Source of the DNA: a bacterium
GTDB lineage: Bacteria > Bacteroidota > Bacteroidia > Bacteroidales > Bacteroidaceae
Reading direction: 5' to 3'
NCBI GenBank assembly: GCA_004559785.1
Contig: SFXD01000029.1
Coordinates: forward strand, 1-39,565
DNA: 39,565 bases
Position numbers and translations under genes: made by a program. Every line of letters begins with the position of its first letter. The first letter of the stretch is position 1. The notes under the pieces were generated by a model. The model saw nothing but the letters and a program-made list of their open reading frames with translations, did no database searches and was not told where the DNA came from. Positions 1 to 8,712 of this stretch are shown piece after piece.

Positions 1-270
1 CTTTGCTAATTTGGCTTAACGAAATGGTCCGAAAAACGAATATGAGGGCTGTCCAATTGATTCGAACGAGACACTTGCAGTATACTTCATCTCATTCGCG
101 TCTACATGGAATCTACCTATAAAAATGGCCAATGCTTACAGCACATTGCTCTTAGCCAGCGACCACCAAGCCCCCAGAGGAAAGCAACATTATTTCCATG
201 AAGATGCGCCACTATGAAAAGTTAATTGAAGCAAGGTTGCAATAGGTTAAAGTCGTGTCGGGCTGGGACC
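1..270. other. Non-coding flank downstream of the caspase operon
   Basis: No convincing gene is visible here. The stretch lies downstream of the last gene of the minus-strand caspase operon, whose stop codon is at 271-273. Positions 11-24 carry TTGGCTTAACGAAA, which recurs twice upstream of kdgK at about 13230 and 13308, so the left edge of the window probably starts inside a dispersed repeat. A GGTTA/TAACC inverted repeat spans about 245-275 but lacks a T-run on either strand. Confidence 0.5.
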
Positions 271-1167
271 CTAACCCTTCTTGATGGTGATGGCAAAAGA
301 GCGTACCTGTGTGTAGGGATCCTTGCGCCTGCGGTTGGAGAGCCAGCGGTGGAAGTCGGGCAGGGAGAGGTGGTTGAGGTTGGTAAGGTCGTTGGCTGCG
401 TCGGCAGCCTTGATGAATGGGGTGGGGGAGAAGATGACGTAGACCTTGTTTACGTCCTCATCGCCCTCGCAGTCCATCTTAAGGGAAACGACGTTCCTGT
501 CTAGCCATGACTTCTCCTTCGAGAAGAAGTAGTAATCTCTGTCGGCCTGTATGGTGTATGCTTCGCTTGTCTGGCCAGGGTAGGGTAGCAGTCGTTGTGC
601 CATCCTGCCTTCTCCAAGTTCCTTGGTGGCATATATGGCGAGGAAGCCTGACTGTGGAGAGCGGAAATATAAGTAAAAGTCGTCCTTGGAGTAGAAGATC
701 AGGTCGCGCGACTTGTTGAGCAGGGTGTCCACCCCGTTGCGAAGCAGGAGTACGTCGAGTTCTGCCGTTTCCGTGTTCCATTCTCTTACCCGTCCCTTTA
801 TCCTGACTGTATATTCGGTGAGCCTGTTGCCATTCCTCGCCCTTGTCCATTCGGGCTTGCCTATGGTCTCTATCCATTCGCCTCTTACGTCGCTGGTGGA
901 CTTGACGCAGAAGTCGCCGTAGGACTTTCCGCCCACGTTGCCCTCCGTCAGTTCGGTAGACATGGTGACGACGGTGCCGAACGCCTGGGCCACGGCCTCT
1001 ATCTGTGCCTGTTCGAGCAGGATGGACATTGCCCTCTGTGGTGATACGTCGTCGGGGAATGCCATGGTGTAGGTGACGCTCCTGACCTGTTCGCGCTTCT
1101 TGTTCTGTGCGGTGGTAGCCAGCGTGGCGATGGTTGCCAATAATAGGGTGGTGATGGTCCTGTTCAT
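271..1167 (-). CDS. Exported LPP20-like/DUF4384-like protein, last gene of caspase operon
   Basis: This 298-residue protein begins with a signal peptide (about residues 1-20, ending TTAQ), so it is exported. The N-terminal half (about 30-150) has helix-rich AQIEAVAQAFG followed by strands, resembling LPP20-type domains. The C-terminal half (about 150-275) runs from DVLLLRNGVDTLLNKSRD through YLYFRSPQSGFLAIYAT to VYVIFSPTPF, the pattern of DUF4384, a domain often encoded beside caspase-like peptidases. It starts 21 nt after the stop of the caspase gene, on the same strand, so it should be co-transcribed with it. The likely role is an envelope partner of the caspase protein; this is inference from linkage. 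The DUF4384 match is judged by eye and is the least certain part. Confidence 0.72.
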   Translation of the reverse strand: MNRTITTLLLATIATLATTAQNKKREQVRSVTYTMAFPDDVSPQRAMSILLEQAQIEAVAQAFGTVVTMSTELTEGNVGGKSYGDFCVKSTSDVRGEWIETIGKPEWTRARNGNRLTEYTVRIKGRVREWNTETAELDVLLLRNGVDTLLNKSRDLIFYSKDDFYLYFRSPQSGFLAIYATKELGEGRMAQRLLPYPGQTSEAYTIQADRDYYFFSKEKSWLDRNVVSLKMDCEGDEDVNKVYVIFSPTPFIKAADAANDLTNLNHLSLPDFHRWLSNRRRKDPYTQVRSFAITIKKG

Positions 1168-1188
1168 TGTCTCTTATTGATGTGTGTG

Positions 1189-3132
1189 CTATGGTAGTTT
1201 CATGTCCCTCCAGGAGTCAGATATGGAGGAGGATGCATTCGTCTGTGGTCTCTGGTGCTTGTTCTTGAGGTCGAAAGCCAGTTTGTCCACTTCTGTCTGC
1301 AGGGTGTCTGCCAGTTCGCCGAGCGTGATGTCGCCCTTAGTCTCCTTGAGGTTCTTGAGCAGTACGTAGGTGAAGAGCCCGTGCAGCTGCTCGTTGTATG
1401 GTAATGCCGTCTCCTTTCCGCTTGCCGCACAGAAGGAAACTGTCTTTCCCTTGGCATTGGTGCCCTGGTCGCTGACGTAGAAGAACCTGTCGTCAAGTAC
1501 CGAGCCTCCGTTTCTGCTTGCCCCGCTGAAGCATGCGTCGAGGAAGATGGTGATGCTCCTCGCCTCTGCCTTGTCCAGGTGGTCGTAGAGTTCGGAGAGG
1601 CTGTAGCAGTCGCCGATGTTGCTGTCTGCGTCCGAGGGTACGAGGTACGAAGTGCCGTGCTCAACGTCGGGAAGCCCATGGCCTGCGTAGTAGATGATGA
1701 AGTTCAGCTTGCCGGGCTGCATCCTTGCCCTCTCGGCTATGCCGCCCAGGTAACGTTCCATCTCGTTCTTGGTGGCATCCTTCTGCAACCTTATGTTCTT
1801 CTCTGGAATGCCAAGCAGCTTGCGGCAGTATTCCGCGAAGGAGTTGGCGTCGTTGTGTGCGTAGCTGACTTTGCCGACGTGCCTGTAGTTCTCGTTCCCG
1901 AAGATTATTGCGTATGTATCGGCGTTGCTTCCTGGCTTCCTGGCTTGCGGGACGTCCACGTCCACGTCCGACGCATCGGCCAGCAGGTAGCGGTCGATGG
2001 CGGTCTCCCAGCAGTTGTAGTTCTTCAGTAGCGAGGGCTTGTCACCCTTCCTGACGGTCCTTGCCTTGAGGTTCTTGAGGCTCTTGTTCTCTCTTTCGAG
2101 CGAGGCATAGTCCCCGAGCATGTTGTGGCATTGTGCCAGGGCGAGGACGAAGTTGGGGTTGAGTGAATTCATGGCTACCACGTTCCCCAGGTATGGTATC
2201 GCCTTGCCGAAGTATTGCCTAGCCTGGTCTTCTGCCTGTTTGGCGTCGCCTTCCGTGGGCATCAGCGCAGCCTCGTCGTAGAGTTGCACCCCGAGGTTGT
2301 AGTAGTTCGCTCCGAGGTGGCATGCCTTGTAAACGGAGTCGGGATAGTCCTGGTGGTGTCCTTGGAATGTCTCCAGCGCCTTCCCGTAATCTTGCTGCCT
2401 CTCGTACAGTTCCGCCTGCAGCTTCCTAAGTTCCTTCTTGCCGGGCTCTAAGGTCCATGCCAAGTCCAGGAAAGGCTGCAGCTGGTCGTCGAGTTGCCCT
2501 TCAAGGCACGAGTTGATGCCCAGGTTGACGATGTGGTGGTTGCCTGGATATTTCTTTAGTGCGATTGCTGCCATGCCTGCCGTCTCGTCGTAGTTTTTCA
2601 GGGCGTACAGGCACGATGTGACCTGCTCGTATGCGTCCTTGCACATCTCCTGGTCGCCCGTCTGCAGGTAGAGCCTGTAGTACATGATGGCTTCCTCGTA
2701 TTTCCCGTCGCTGTTGGCCCTGTCTGCCAGGAAGAAGGGGAATTGTGCGTAGCCCTGCCTCGACACTATGTCCTCGCTGTATATGCCGTCCATCATTGTA
2801 ATGTCGACGAACGCCTTGGCGAACTTGAAGGTGCGTTCCTCGTCGTTCTCCTCGGTGAAGTATACTGCTGCCTCGCCGAGTAAGCTGAACGAGTTGAGCA
2901 GCTTTTCGCGAGAGTGGCTGTATATGGGGCTGTCCTTGGGCGACGTGGCAAGGGTGTTGCGGTATGTGTCGCATGCCTCGTAGAGCTTCTCGTAGGTCTC
3001 GGTGTCGGTCTTCCTGTCCAGCAAGGCCTTGATAGCATCCTGGTACTTGTCGTCGGTTTCCCTTAGGTCTTGTGCGCCTGCTTCGAATGCGAGCAGGATG
3101 ATGCAAACCAGTATGTGGATGTTCCTTTTCAT
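1189..3132 (-). CDS. Exported TPR-caspase (peptidase C14) protein
   Basis: This 647-residue protein opens with a signal peptide (MKRNIHILVC to about A20), so the peptidase should act outside the cytoplasm. Residues about 100-370 form helical pairs of TPR type (for example KYEEAIMYYRLYLQTGD and DYGKALETFQGHHQDYP). Residues about 405-640 are a caspase-fold domain: YAIIFGNENY at the first strand, the catalytic His in YYAGHGLP (H485) and the catalytic Cys in FLDACFSGA (C534), so the dyad is intact. I chose the ATG at 3132 because it gives a signal peptide and sits 23 nt after the upstream gene. The frame stays open for 96 more codons, but that stretch overlaps the upstream CDS and looks non-coding. 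Exported caspase-like proteins are known in bacteria, but the substrate here is unknown. Confidence 0.9.
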   Translation of the reverse strand: MKRNIHILVCIILLAFEAGAQDLRETDDKYQDAIKALLDRKTDTETYEKLYEACDTYRNTLATSPKDSPIYSHSREKLLNSFSLLGEAAVYFTEENDEERTFKFAKAFVDITMMDGIYSEDIVSRQGYAQFPFFLADRANSDGKYEEAIMYYRLYLQTGDQEMCKDAYEQVTSCLYALKNYDETAGMAAIALKKYPGNHHIVNLGINSCLEGQLDDQLQPFLDLAWTLEPGKKELRKLQAELYERQQDYGKALETFQGHHQDYPDSVYKACHLGANYYNLGVQLYDEAALMPTEGDAKQAEDQARQYFGKAIPYLGNVVAMNSLNPNFVLALAQCHNMLGDYASLERENKSLKNLKARTVRKGDKPSLLKNYNCWETAIDRYLLADASDVDVDVPQARKPGSNADTYAIIFGNENYRHVGKVSYAHNDANSFAEYCRKLLGIPEKNIRLQKDATKNEMERYLGGIAERARMQPGKLNFIIYYAGHGLPDVEHGTSYLVPSDADSNIGDCYSLSELYDHLDKAEARSITIFLDACFSGASRNGGSVLDDRFFYVSDQGTNAKGKTVSFCAASGKETALPYNEQLHGLFTYVLLKNLKETKGDITLGELADTLQTEVDKLAFDLKNKHQRPQTNASSSISDSWRDMKLP

Positions 3133-3155
3133 GTGGTTGAAATGCGTGTGGTTTG

Positions 3156-5585
3156 TTATTCGAAGACGTCTATGAGGTTCATGCACACCTTGATACGGCG
3201 GTACTTGCCTCCACGTCCCTTTGGCAGCTCGATGTTGTAGAAGTGCCGTACGTCCATCTTGCCTGCGAGGTTGAGGTTTCGCTTGAGGAAGTCTCCCACG
3301 CCCTGTGCCCTGAGGAAGGCCAGTTGCTGGTTGGTGGTGACGCCCCCCTCCTGGGTGATGGTGACGTGATCCTCCTTCTCGGCAAGGTAGTATGGGTGAC
3401 GGTCGAAGTAGCCGTAGCAACCATCGTATTTGATTGTGCCGTTTATGGGTGATGCGTCGGCCGAGCCCGTGATGACTATGTCAAGTTTCTTGCCTGGAAC
3501 GATGTACCTGGAGAACTCGCTTTCGAAGGATTGCGCTATCATCGTGAGCATGGAGAGGGCTGCATGCGACTCTTCGAGGTGGTACAGCCCTAGCCCGTAG
3601 TCTTCCTCGTAGGAATACCGGTCGTCTACGTGGTACTCGAAGGTTATCTGGTAGTTGTTGAGTGTGTTGCCTTCCCTGTCGTAGTCCGTGACGACCTTTG
3701 CGGAGACGCTCATCTGTGTCTTGTCCGTAATGAGGTTCCTTGCCCTTGCGTCTTCCAGCACCTTCTGCTTTATTTCGTTCAGGATGCTGTCCTCTCGTTC
3801 GGAGAGTTCCTTCAGTTCCTCGGGGACGTACCTGTCGTAGATTAGGAGGCTTTCCAGCTTCTCGTCGTCCCTGCCGTCGAACACCGTCTCTTCTCCTGTA
3901 TCTGGATTGGTGTATTCGGCATATACTATCTCAAGTTCGTCCTTGTTGGTGGGCACTACCATTACGTTGCGCAGCTCGCATTCCCCGTTGCCTGTCAGCA
4001 GGGCGTGCATTTCCATTGGCATACGGCGAAGCTTGAACGTCTTGTCGTTCTTTTCCATCCTCAGGGTAGCCGTGCCGTCGCTTGACTTGAAGGACGAGAG
4101 CCGGTATCGCCCTACCTTGTTGTCGCCTATCGCCATCCTGGTGATGCCTTCTGTGGCGAAGTGCCTGCGCAGCGAGGATGCCGTGACGGGGGTGACGCGC
4201 TTGTCGTATTCCTCGTCGGTCTCGTTGGGCCTGCGCTTGCTCCATTCGCGCAAGCGATTCTGCACGTGCTCGTTCATGAATCGGATGCGCGGGGGATAGC
4301 CTATCTTGAACCGCCACGTCCTCTTTACGTCCGAGTCCTTCATCCAGACGTTCAGCCTCACGTGGGTGCCTGGCAAGACGTTTGCCATGGGCGAGAAAGC
4401 CGTTGCCGCCTTCCGCGTGCCGAGGGGATGGTAGGTCAATCCTCCGGCGTTGCCTTCCGAGAAGACGAACCCGTTGTCGTCCTCGAAGGTCCACACGAGG
4501 CTATGTCCTGCCATGTGGCTGGTCGTATTGTTGGCTACGTGCAGGTCCATCCTCATGGACATGGAACTGTCGTAGTTGCCGCTGTTGGCCTTGCCCATGA
4601 GCATCAGGGGCTTAATGGCATTTCCCTGCTCTCGGGAGGCAAAGAGTATTCCGCCCACGCCCTCCGTGCAGAGAATGCGTTCCAGCACTACCTGTAGGCT
4701 GTCGTCGCCTTGCAGGTGGCTCATGTCCGCCAAGCACAGGCGCGTGGTGTCCACCATGAGGCGGTAGTCCTCGATATAGCGGCTTTGGTCGGCCTTTTCT
4801 ACGTCGAAGACGTGCGTGTCGAGGTATTGTCCTGTAGTGTCCGCCGTCGCTCCTTGCTCCAAGGTGGCGAGGCATATCGATGGATGCTCTCCCCAGGCGG
4901 GTGGGGCAGGGGGCAGCTTGTCTCCCTTGCCCTTTGCCTTCTTGGCTTTCTTTTTCGGCTTTTTCCCCGTGGCTTGGCTTTCGTCCTGCATTGGCTTCCT
5001 TACCGTGGTGTGTACGATGATGCCGCATTTGTCCGATGCGTTGAGCATCTCGGGGGTAAGCCGCTCCGAGGAGACGGATACGAGGTTGAAGCCTTCTGCC
5101 TTCAGTTTCCGGAAGTATTCCGTCCATTCCCCTTCGCCCATCTGCCGTTGCAGGGGCAGGGCATTCTCAGCAAGTCCCTTGAGCATGAACGTGGTGTCGT
5201 TCATCTGCAGGCATCCCCGGACGGCTTCCATCTCGCGAATGCCGAACGAGCGGCTTACGGCTTCGCTGCCCCTGCTGATGGTGATGGTGTACTTGGCTGG
5301 GTGGGTCACGGACCACCTCATCATGTTGTTGACGTATACCGTATGGCTGTTTTCGCCCAATGGCTTGGATATGGTTGTCGTTCCGTTTACGTCGAACGTG
5401 ACGGGTGTCTGCTTGCTTGTCCTCTTCTTGCTGCTTGTCATGTCGAGGTTTGCCACGACGATGCCTTCTCCTATCTTGGGTGTCAGCCTCATGTCCCTCA
5501 GGTACACCTTGTCCCTGGCCGACGCAGGCGCAGGCAATAACATCATGAGCATGGACAGGGCGTGTGTTAATAGTGTCGTCCTCAT
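3156..5585 (-). CDS. Large exported protein with OmpA-like C-terminal domain
   Basis: This 809-residue protein has a signal peptide ending PAPASA at about residue 23. Most of the chain is not recognised; there is a lysine-rich KKPKKKAKKAKGKGDK segment near residue 210. The last 110 residues resemble the OmpA/MotB peptidoglycan-binding fold: LDIVITGSADASP, then about 40 inserted residues, then N752 and RA at 759-760 in TTNQQLAFLRAQGVGDFL. This matches the usual pattern of an Asp-containing loop followed by N..L..RA. If correct, the protein would tether the operon's products to the cell wall. It starts one base after the stop of the transglutaminase-like gene, a spacing typical of translational coupling. 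The OmpA call is by eye and moderately uncertain; the reading frame and export signal are secure. Confidence 0.78.
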   Translation of the reverse strand: MRTTLLTHALSMLMMLLPAPASARDKVYLRDMRLTPKIGEGIVVANLDMTSSKKRTSKQTPVTFDVNGTTTISKPLGENSHTVYVNNMMRWSVTHPAKYTITISRGSEAVSRSFGIREMEAVRGCLQMNDTTFMLKGLAENALPLQRQMGEGEWTEYFRKLKAEGFNLVSVSSERLTPEMLNASDKCGIIVHTTVRKPMQDESQATGKKPKKKAKKAKGKGDKLPPAPPAWGEHPSICLATLEQGATADTTGQYLDTHVFDVEKADQSRYIEDYRLMVDTTRLCLADMSHLQGDDSLQVVLERILCTEGVGGILFASREQGNAIKPLMLMGKANSGNYDSSMSMRMDLHVANNTTSHMAGHSLVWTFEDDNGFVFSEGNAGGLTYHPLGTRKAATAFSPMANVLPGTHVRLNVWMKDSDVKRTWRFKIGYPPRIRFMNEHVQNRLREWSKRRPNETDEEYDKRVTPVTASSLRRHFATEGITRMAIGDNKVGRYRLSSFKSSDGTATLRMEKNDKTFKLRRMPMEMHALLTGNGECELRNVMVVPTNKDELEIVYAEYTNPDTGEETVFDGRDDEKLESLLIYDRYVPEELKELSEREDSILNEIKQKVLEDARARNLITDKTQMSVSAKVVTDYDREGNTLNNYQITFEYHVDDRYSYEEDYGLGLYHLEESHAALSMLTMIAQSFESEFSRYIVPGKKLDIVITGSADASPINGTIKYDGCYGYFDRHPYYLAEKEDHVTITQEGGVTTNQQLAFLRAQGVGDFLKRNLNLAGKMDVRHFYNIELPKGRGGKYRRIKVCMNLIDVFE

Positions 5586-5586
5586 G

Positions 5587-7560
5587 TCAGATGCCGTTTT
5601 GCTCGCTTTGCCTTGCGTCCAGCAAGATGATTTCTGCTTCGGCGTTGTCCATGTCGGGCATCGTCCTGCCTACCCTTGCGCCGATGTACGTGGGGTCGCA
5701 GACGGTGAATTTCTCGCCTTCGTAGGATATGTAGTCGCCTGGGACGTCATCGTCGAAGTGTATGGCTGTAGCCAGGTGTCCGGGGTAATGCACCAGCAGG
5801 CACCTAAGCCCGAGCAGGTCCCTGACCATGCGCGTGAGCAGGATGCTCCTGTCCTCGCAGTCGCAATATGGGTAGAACAGGCTCTCCTCTGGGAAGAAGA
5901 CTCGGTCTTCGCCCCATACCACGTCGTCGTACTCGTATTCCAGCCCGGTCTGCACGAGGTTAAGGATGCGCTCTACCTGTTCCAGCTGGCTCAGTCCTTC
6001 CAGTTGGTGCCTGAGCTGTGGGTAGAGAGTCTCGGCCAGTTCCGACTGCATGGGAGTGTTGGCGTACATGGCCCATCTGGACATCATGTCCCTTCCGTCG
6101 TAGCAGTTGGGGAATGAGGTGTAGAAGTCGAGCAGGTTGGCGTTAACGCTGGTATGTATTCCCATGGCGGGATACCTTTCGGAGACGATGGTCCGCTCGT
6201 CGGTAGCGTTCATGGCAAAGCTTTGCCTGCGCAGTATGTTGAGGGTAAGCTGCGCCTCGCGCGGATAGTTTGCCCTGCAGGCGAAGAGGCGTTGCGGCAG
6301 GGGGTCTACGCCGTAGTACTTGAAGCCCTCTATCTCGATGTAGGGCTGGTTGAAGAGATGGTAGTCAGAGGCGTAGAGCATGTAGAGCCTCTTCCTGTCG
6401 TGCCCGAGCCTCATCTTGTACCCCGACTGGCAGTAGAGGTAGGCCATGAGCAGTACCGACTCGTTCGACCCCTCGCCGTAGCATGCACCAGCGAGGGATT
6501 TCAGCATCTGCAGGTATGCCCAGTCGCTCAGGTTGTACTTGGAGCGAAGGGTGAGGCAGTCCACCAGCAGGTTGTCGTACCTCGAAGCCGTCAGCGACTT
6601 GAGAAATCTCGCTACTTCAGTCTCCGTGACGTCATTCAGCCTTGGAGCCTTGCCTTGGTTGAAACGCACCTTGTCCTCCGTGCCGTAGAAGGAGAACGCC
6701 ACCATCTTGCATTCCTTGTCGGTCACCTCGCGTATGCGTCCTGGCGGCAGGGGCTGTGGTGGTATCGTCAATGGCTGCAAGACCTTTCCGACGGCTATCT
6801 CGTTGTTGCCTACGGGCTTCTTCAGGTCCTTATTGCCGATGGTGACGGGTGGCACGGTTCTCTCTTTCCTAGGTTGGGGGTCTTCCGCCGTGGCGGTTTC
6901 CTCCCATGGGTTGCACATGAATGCCAGGTATTGTTCCATGCTCTCGCGGCGGAACGACTCGAACTCCTCGTACATGGTTTCGCGCTCACGCTGGAAGTCT
7001 TCGCGCATGGCCTGCCTCTCCCGGTCGAAGGCCTCGCGCATCTTCCTGCTTGCCTGTCCCAGGGCGTCCTCCTCGTTGCCTGAAAGCCCTTCTTCGTCGC
7101 CGTTGAAGGCTATGCGGAAATCCTCGTAGGCATCGGTGGCTTTCTCAGCCCCCGCTATCTTCAGGGCACGCGTCACGGTGGCAGGGTCGCTGCAGTTGCG
7201 CACTTGCCTGTACTCGCTCCCGTTCAGCTGGGAACTGATGAACGACAGGTATCGCTTGCTGATGCTGGTCACCGAGTTCTTGTCCGCCACGGCCATGGAT
7301 TTGGCCGTAGCCCGTCCTGGCTTGTCAAGGGACATCTGTATGCCTTTCTCTTCGTCTACCAGCACCAATGCTCCCCGAACGGGTATGTCGAGTATGTCGC
7401 TTGCCCTAACGGTATCCCGGATGGCGAGGGATTGCTGCCTACCCCCGCGTATACATTGGACATTGCCCCGGATGGAGAACACCACGAAGTTCTGCCCACA
7501 GGCCTGCATGGCTACGAACAGTAGCGGCAAGGCGAGTAACTTGTATTTCATTTCCTTCAT
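5587..7560 (-). CDS. Exported FecR-like/transglutaminase-like protein
   Basis: This 657-residue protein carries an N-terminal signal sequence (to about A20-C21; a lipoprotein is possible but the lipobox MQAC is weak). Residues about 25-95 (FSIRGNVQ, then RDTVRASDILDIPVRGALVLVDE) follow the pattern of a FecR-type domain. Residues about 165-215 are a charged helix with repeating RERQAM/RERETM units, probably a coiled coil. The C-terminus has a papain-like transglutaminase triad: C568 in CDCEDRSILLTRM, H595 in PGHLATAIHF and D622 in VCDPTY. Bacterial members of this superfamily are usually proteases or amidases, not cross-linkers. The ATG at 7560 overlaps the CHASE2 stop codon as ATGA, supporting coupling; an alternative in-frame Met lies three codons downstream. 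Confidence 0.82.
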   Translation of the reverse strand: MKEMKYKLLALPLLFVAMQACGQNFVVFSIRGNVQCIRGGRQQSLAIRDTVRASDILDIPVRGALVLVDEEKGIQMSLDKPGRATAKSMAVADKNSVTSISKRYLSFISSQLNGSEYRQVRNCSDPATVTRALKIAGAEKATDAYEDFRIAFNGDEEGLSGNEEDALGQASRKMREAFDRERQAMREDFQRERETMYEEFESFRRESMEQYLAFMCNPWEETATAEDPQPRKERTVPPVTIGNKDLKKPVGNNEIAVGKVLQPLTIPPQPLPPGRIREVTDKECKMVAFSFYGTEDKVRFNQGKAPRLNDVTETEVARFLKSLTASRYDNLLVDCLTLRSKYNLSDWAYLQMLKSLAGACYGEGSNESVLLMAYLYCQSGYKMRLGHDRKRLYMLYASDYHLFNQPYIEIEGFKYYGVDPLPQRLFACRANYPREAQLTLNILRRQSFAMNATDERTIVSERYPAMGIHTSVNANLLDFYTSFPNCYDGRDMMSRWAMYANTPMQSELAETLYPQLRHQLEGLSQLEQVERILNLVQTGLEYEYDDVVWGEDRVFFPEESLFYPYCDCEDRSILLTRMVRDLLGLRCLLVHYPGHLATAIHFDDDVPGDYISYEGEKFTVCDPTYIGARVGRTMPDMDNAEAEIILLDARQSEQNGI

Positions 7561-8702
7561 CGTTTGCTCTTGTTTTTTCTACTTTCCCTAAGGAATCCTT
7601 CGATTGAATCGCGGAGGCTGCGCCCCATGCTCAGCATGGCTATTGCCGACACGGTCCACCCTATGTCCATGGCCAGGTTCCATTGCGTGAAGCATATCAG
7701 CACCATCCACATTAGGAAGCTTATCCACAGGAACTGCCAGATGCTTATCACATAGTACGAACCCAGGAAGTAGCGCACCACGGGGCTCTTGTGCTTGGCG
7801 CTCCATTTCTTGTATGTGTCTATCATGTATTCTGACAGGATGACAAGGATGATGGATAGCAGTATGTGTACCGGCATGGGTAGTTTCCATACGGCCTTTT
7901 CCTCTATCATGGTCTGCGTGGCATACGCCAGCAGTTCCACCCCCGCCATCTTGCCAAGGGGAGTATAGTGCATGTCGCCCTCGTCAGCCATGGCTCCGAA
8001 GAGTATTATCCTGCCTTCTATCAGGTCGCGGCTCGCTGGTAGGTCGGAAGGTTGCAGTACGTCAAACCGGGTAGGTTGGTAGTTGATACGCGTGATGCCA
8101 TCGTACGTGGTCTGTATGCCGTACCTCCCTACAATCTCGTCTACTATGGAATATGATTTCTCGCCGTTACATTCCCACGAGTGCCGGAGGGTACGCTTTA
8201 TTCCGTTGTATAGCGAGCGAGGTATGTTCGTTACGCCCTGCGCGACATCTACCGAGTCCGTGAAGAACGAGGATATGGTACGTATCTCACCGTTCGTGTC
8301 CTCCTTGATGCGCGAGGCAAACACTATGTTGTCGTATTCCCTTGCCACCTCCGTCAGCATCTCGTTGCCGAGCGTGTCGTGCTTTACCCCCTCGAAGACG
8401 GCATCCATGCCTATCACCCTGGGATTCATGGATTCCAGGTCGCGCAAGGTGGCTGCTATTTCCCTGCGGCTCTCAAGGTCTGTTAGGTCGACGATGGTTA
8501 TGGCATGGCTCTGCTGCTCGGCAATCATCTTGTAGCAGATGTCCGTAATGTCAAAGTCCCTGAATGCCTCCACGACGGGACTCACGAACGTCAGGTTCAG
8601 CCCAATCACGGCATATATGCCTATGAGCATGAACGAGAACATGGAAGTCAGGAAGTGTGGTGCCGTACCCCTATAGAAGTACTTGAGCGTACTGCGATTC
8701 AT
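7557..8702 (-). CDS. CHASE2-domain membrane sensor without output domain
   Basis: This 381-residue protein has a first membrane helix near residues 16-38, an extracytoplasmic domain of about 235 residues, and three further hydrophobic segments between about 280 and 365. The external part has CHASE2 hallmarks: ITIVDLTDLESRREIAATL, NPRVIGMDAVFEG, NIVFASRI and the late EGRIILFGAM followed by HYTPLGKMAGVELLAYA. CHASE2 is normally the sensor half of kinases or adenylate/guanylate cyclases, but here only a short basic tail (RESRKNKSKR) follows the last helix. I chose the ATG at 8702, ten codons inside the longest frame, because AGAGGAAG lies just upstream and the longer start would overlap the preceding gene. 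The signal is presumably passed to the neighbouring exported proteins. Confidence 0.88.
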   Translation of the reverse strand: MNRSTLKYFYRGTAPHFLTSMFSFMLIGIYAVIGLNLTFVSPVVEAFRDFDITDICYKMIAEQQSHAITIVDLTDLESRREIAATLRDLESMNPRVIGMDAVFEGVKHDTLGNEMLTEVAREYDNIVFASRIKEDTNGEIRTISSFFTDSVDVAQGVTNIPRSLYNGIKRTLRHSWECNGEKSYSIVDEIVGRYGIQTTYDGITRINYQPTRFDVLQPSDLPASRDLIEGRIILFGAMADEGDMHYTPLGKMAGVELLAYATQTMIEEKAVWKLPMPVHILLSIILVILSEYMIDTYKKWSAKHKSPVVRYFLGSYYVISIWQFLWISFLMWMVLICFTQWNLAMDIGWTVSAIAMLSMGRSLRDSIEGFLRESRKNKSKR

Positions 8703-8712
8703 CTTCCTCTGC

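Noticed and set aside
245..276. Terminator at the end of the caspase operon
   Set aside because: Only a short GGTTA/TAACC pair with a long loop and no T-run.
3133..3420. 96-residue N-terminal extension of the caspase protein
   Set aside because: It overlaps the upstream OmpA-like gene, is arginine/histidine/proline-rich and would remove the signal peptide from the N-terminus.
4816..6117. Long plus-strand open frames antisense to the caspase operon (for example 4816-6117, 4710-5540, 6154-7083)
   Set aside because: They lie wholly opposite well-supported genes, show no domain and have low-complexity composition. They are shadows of GC-rich codon use.
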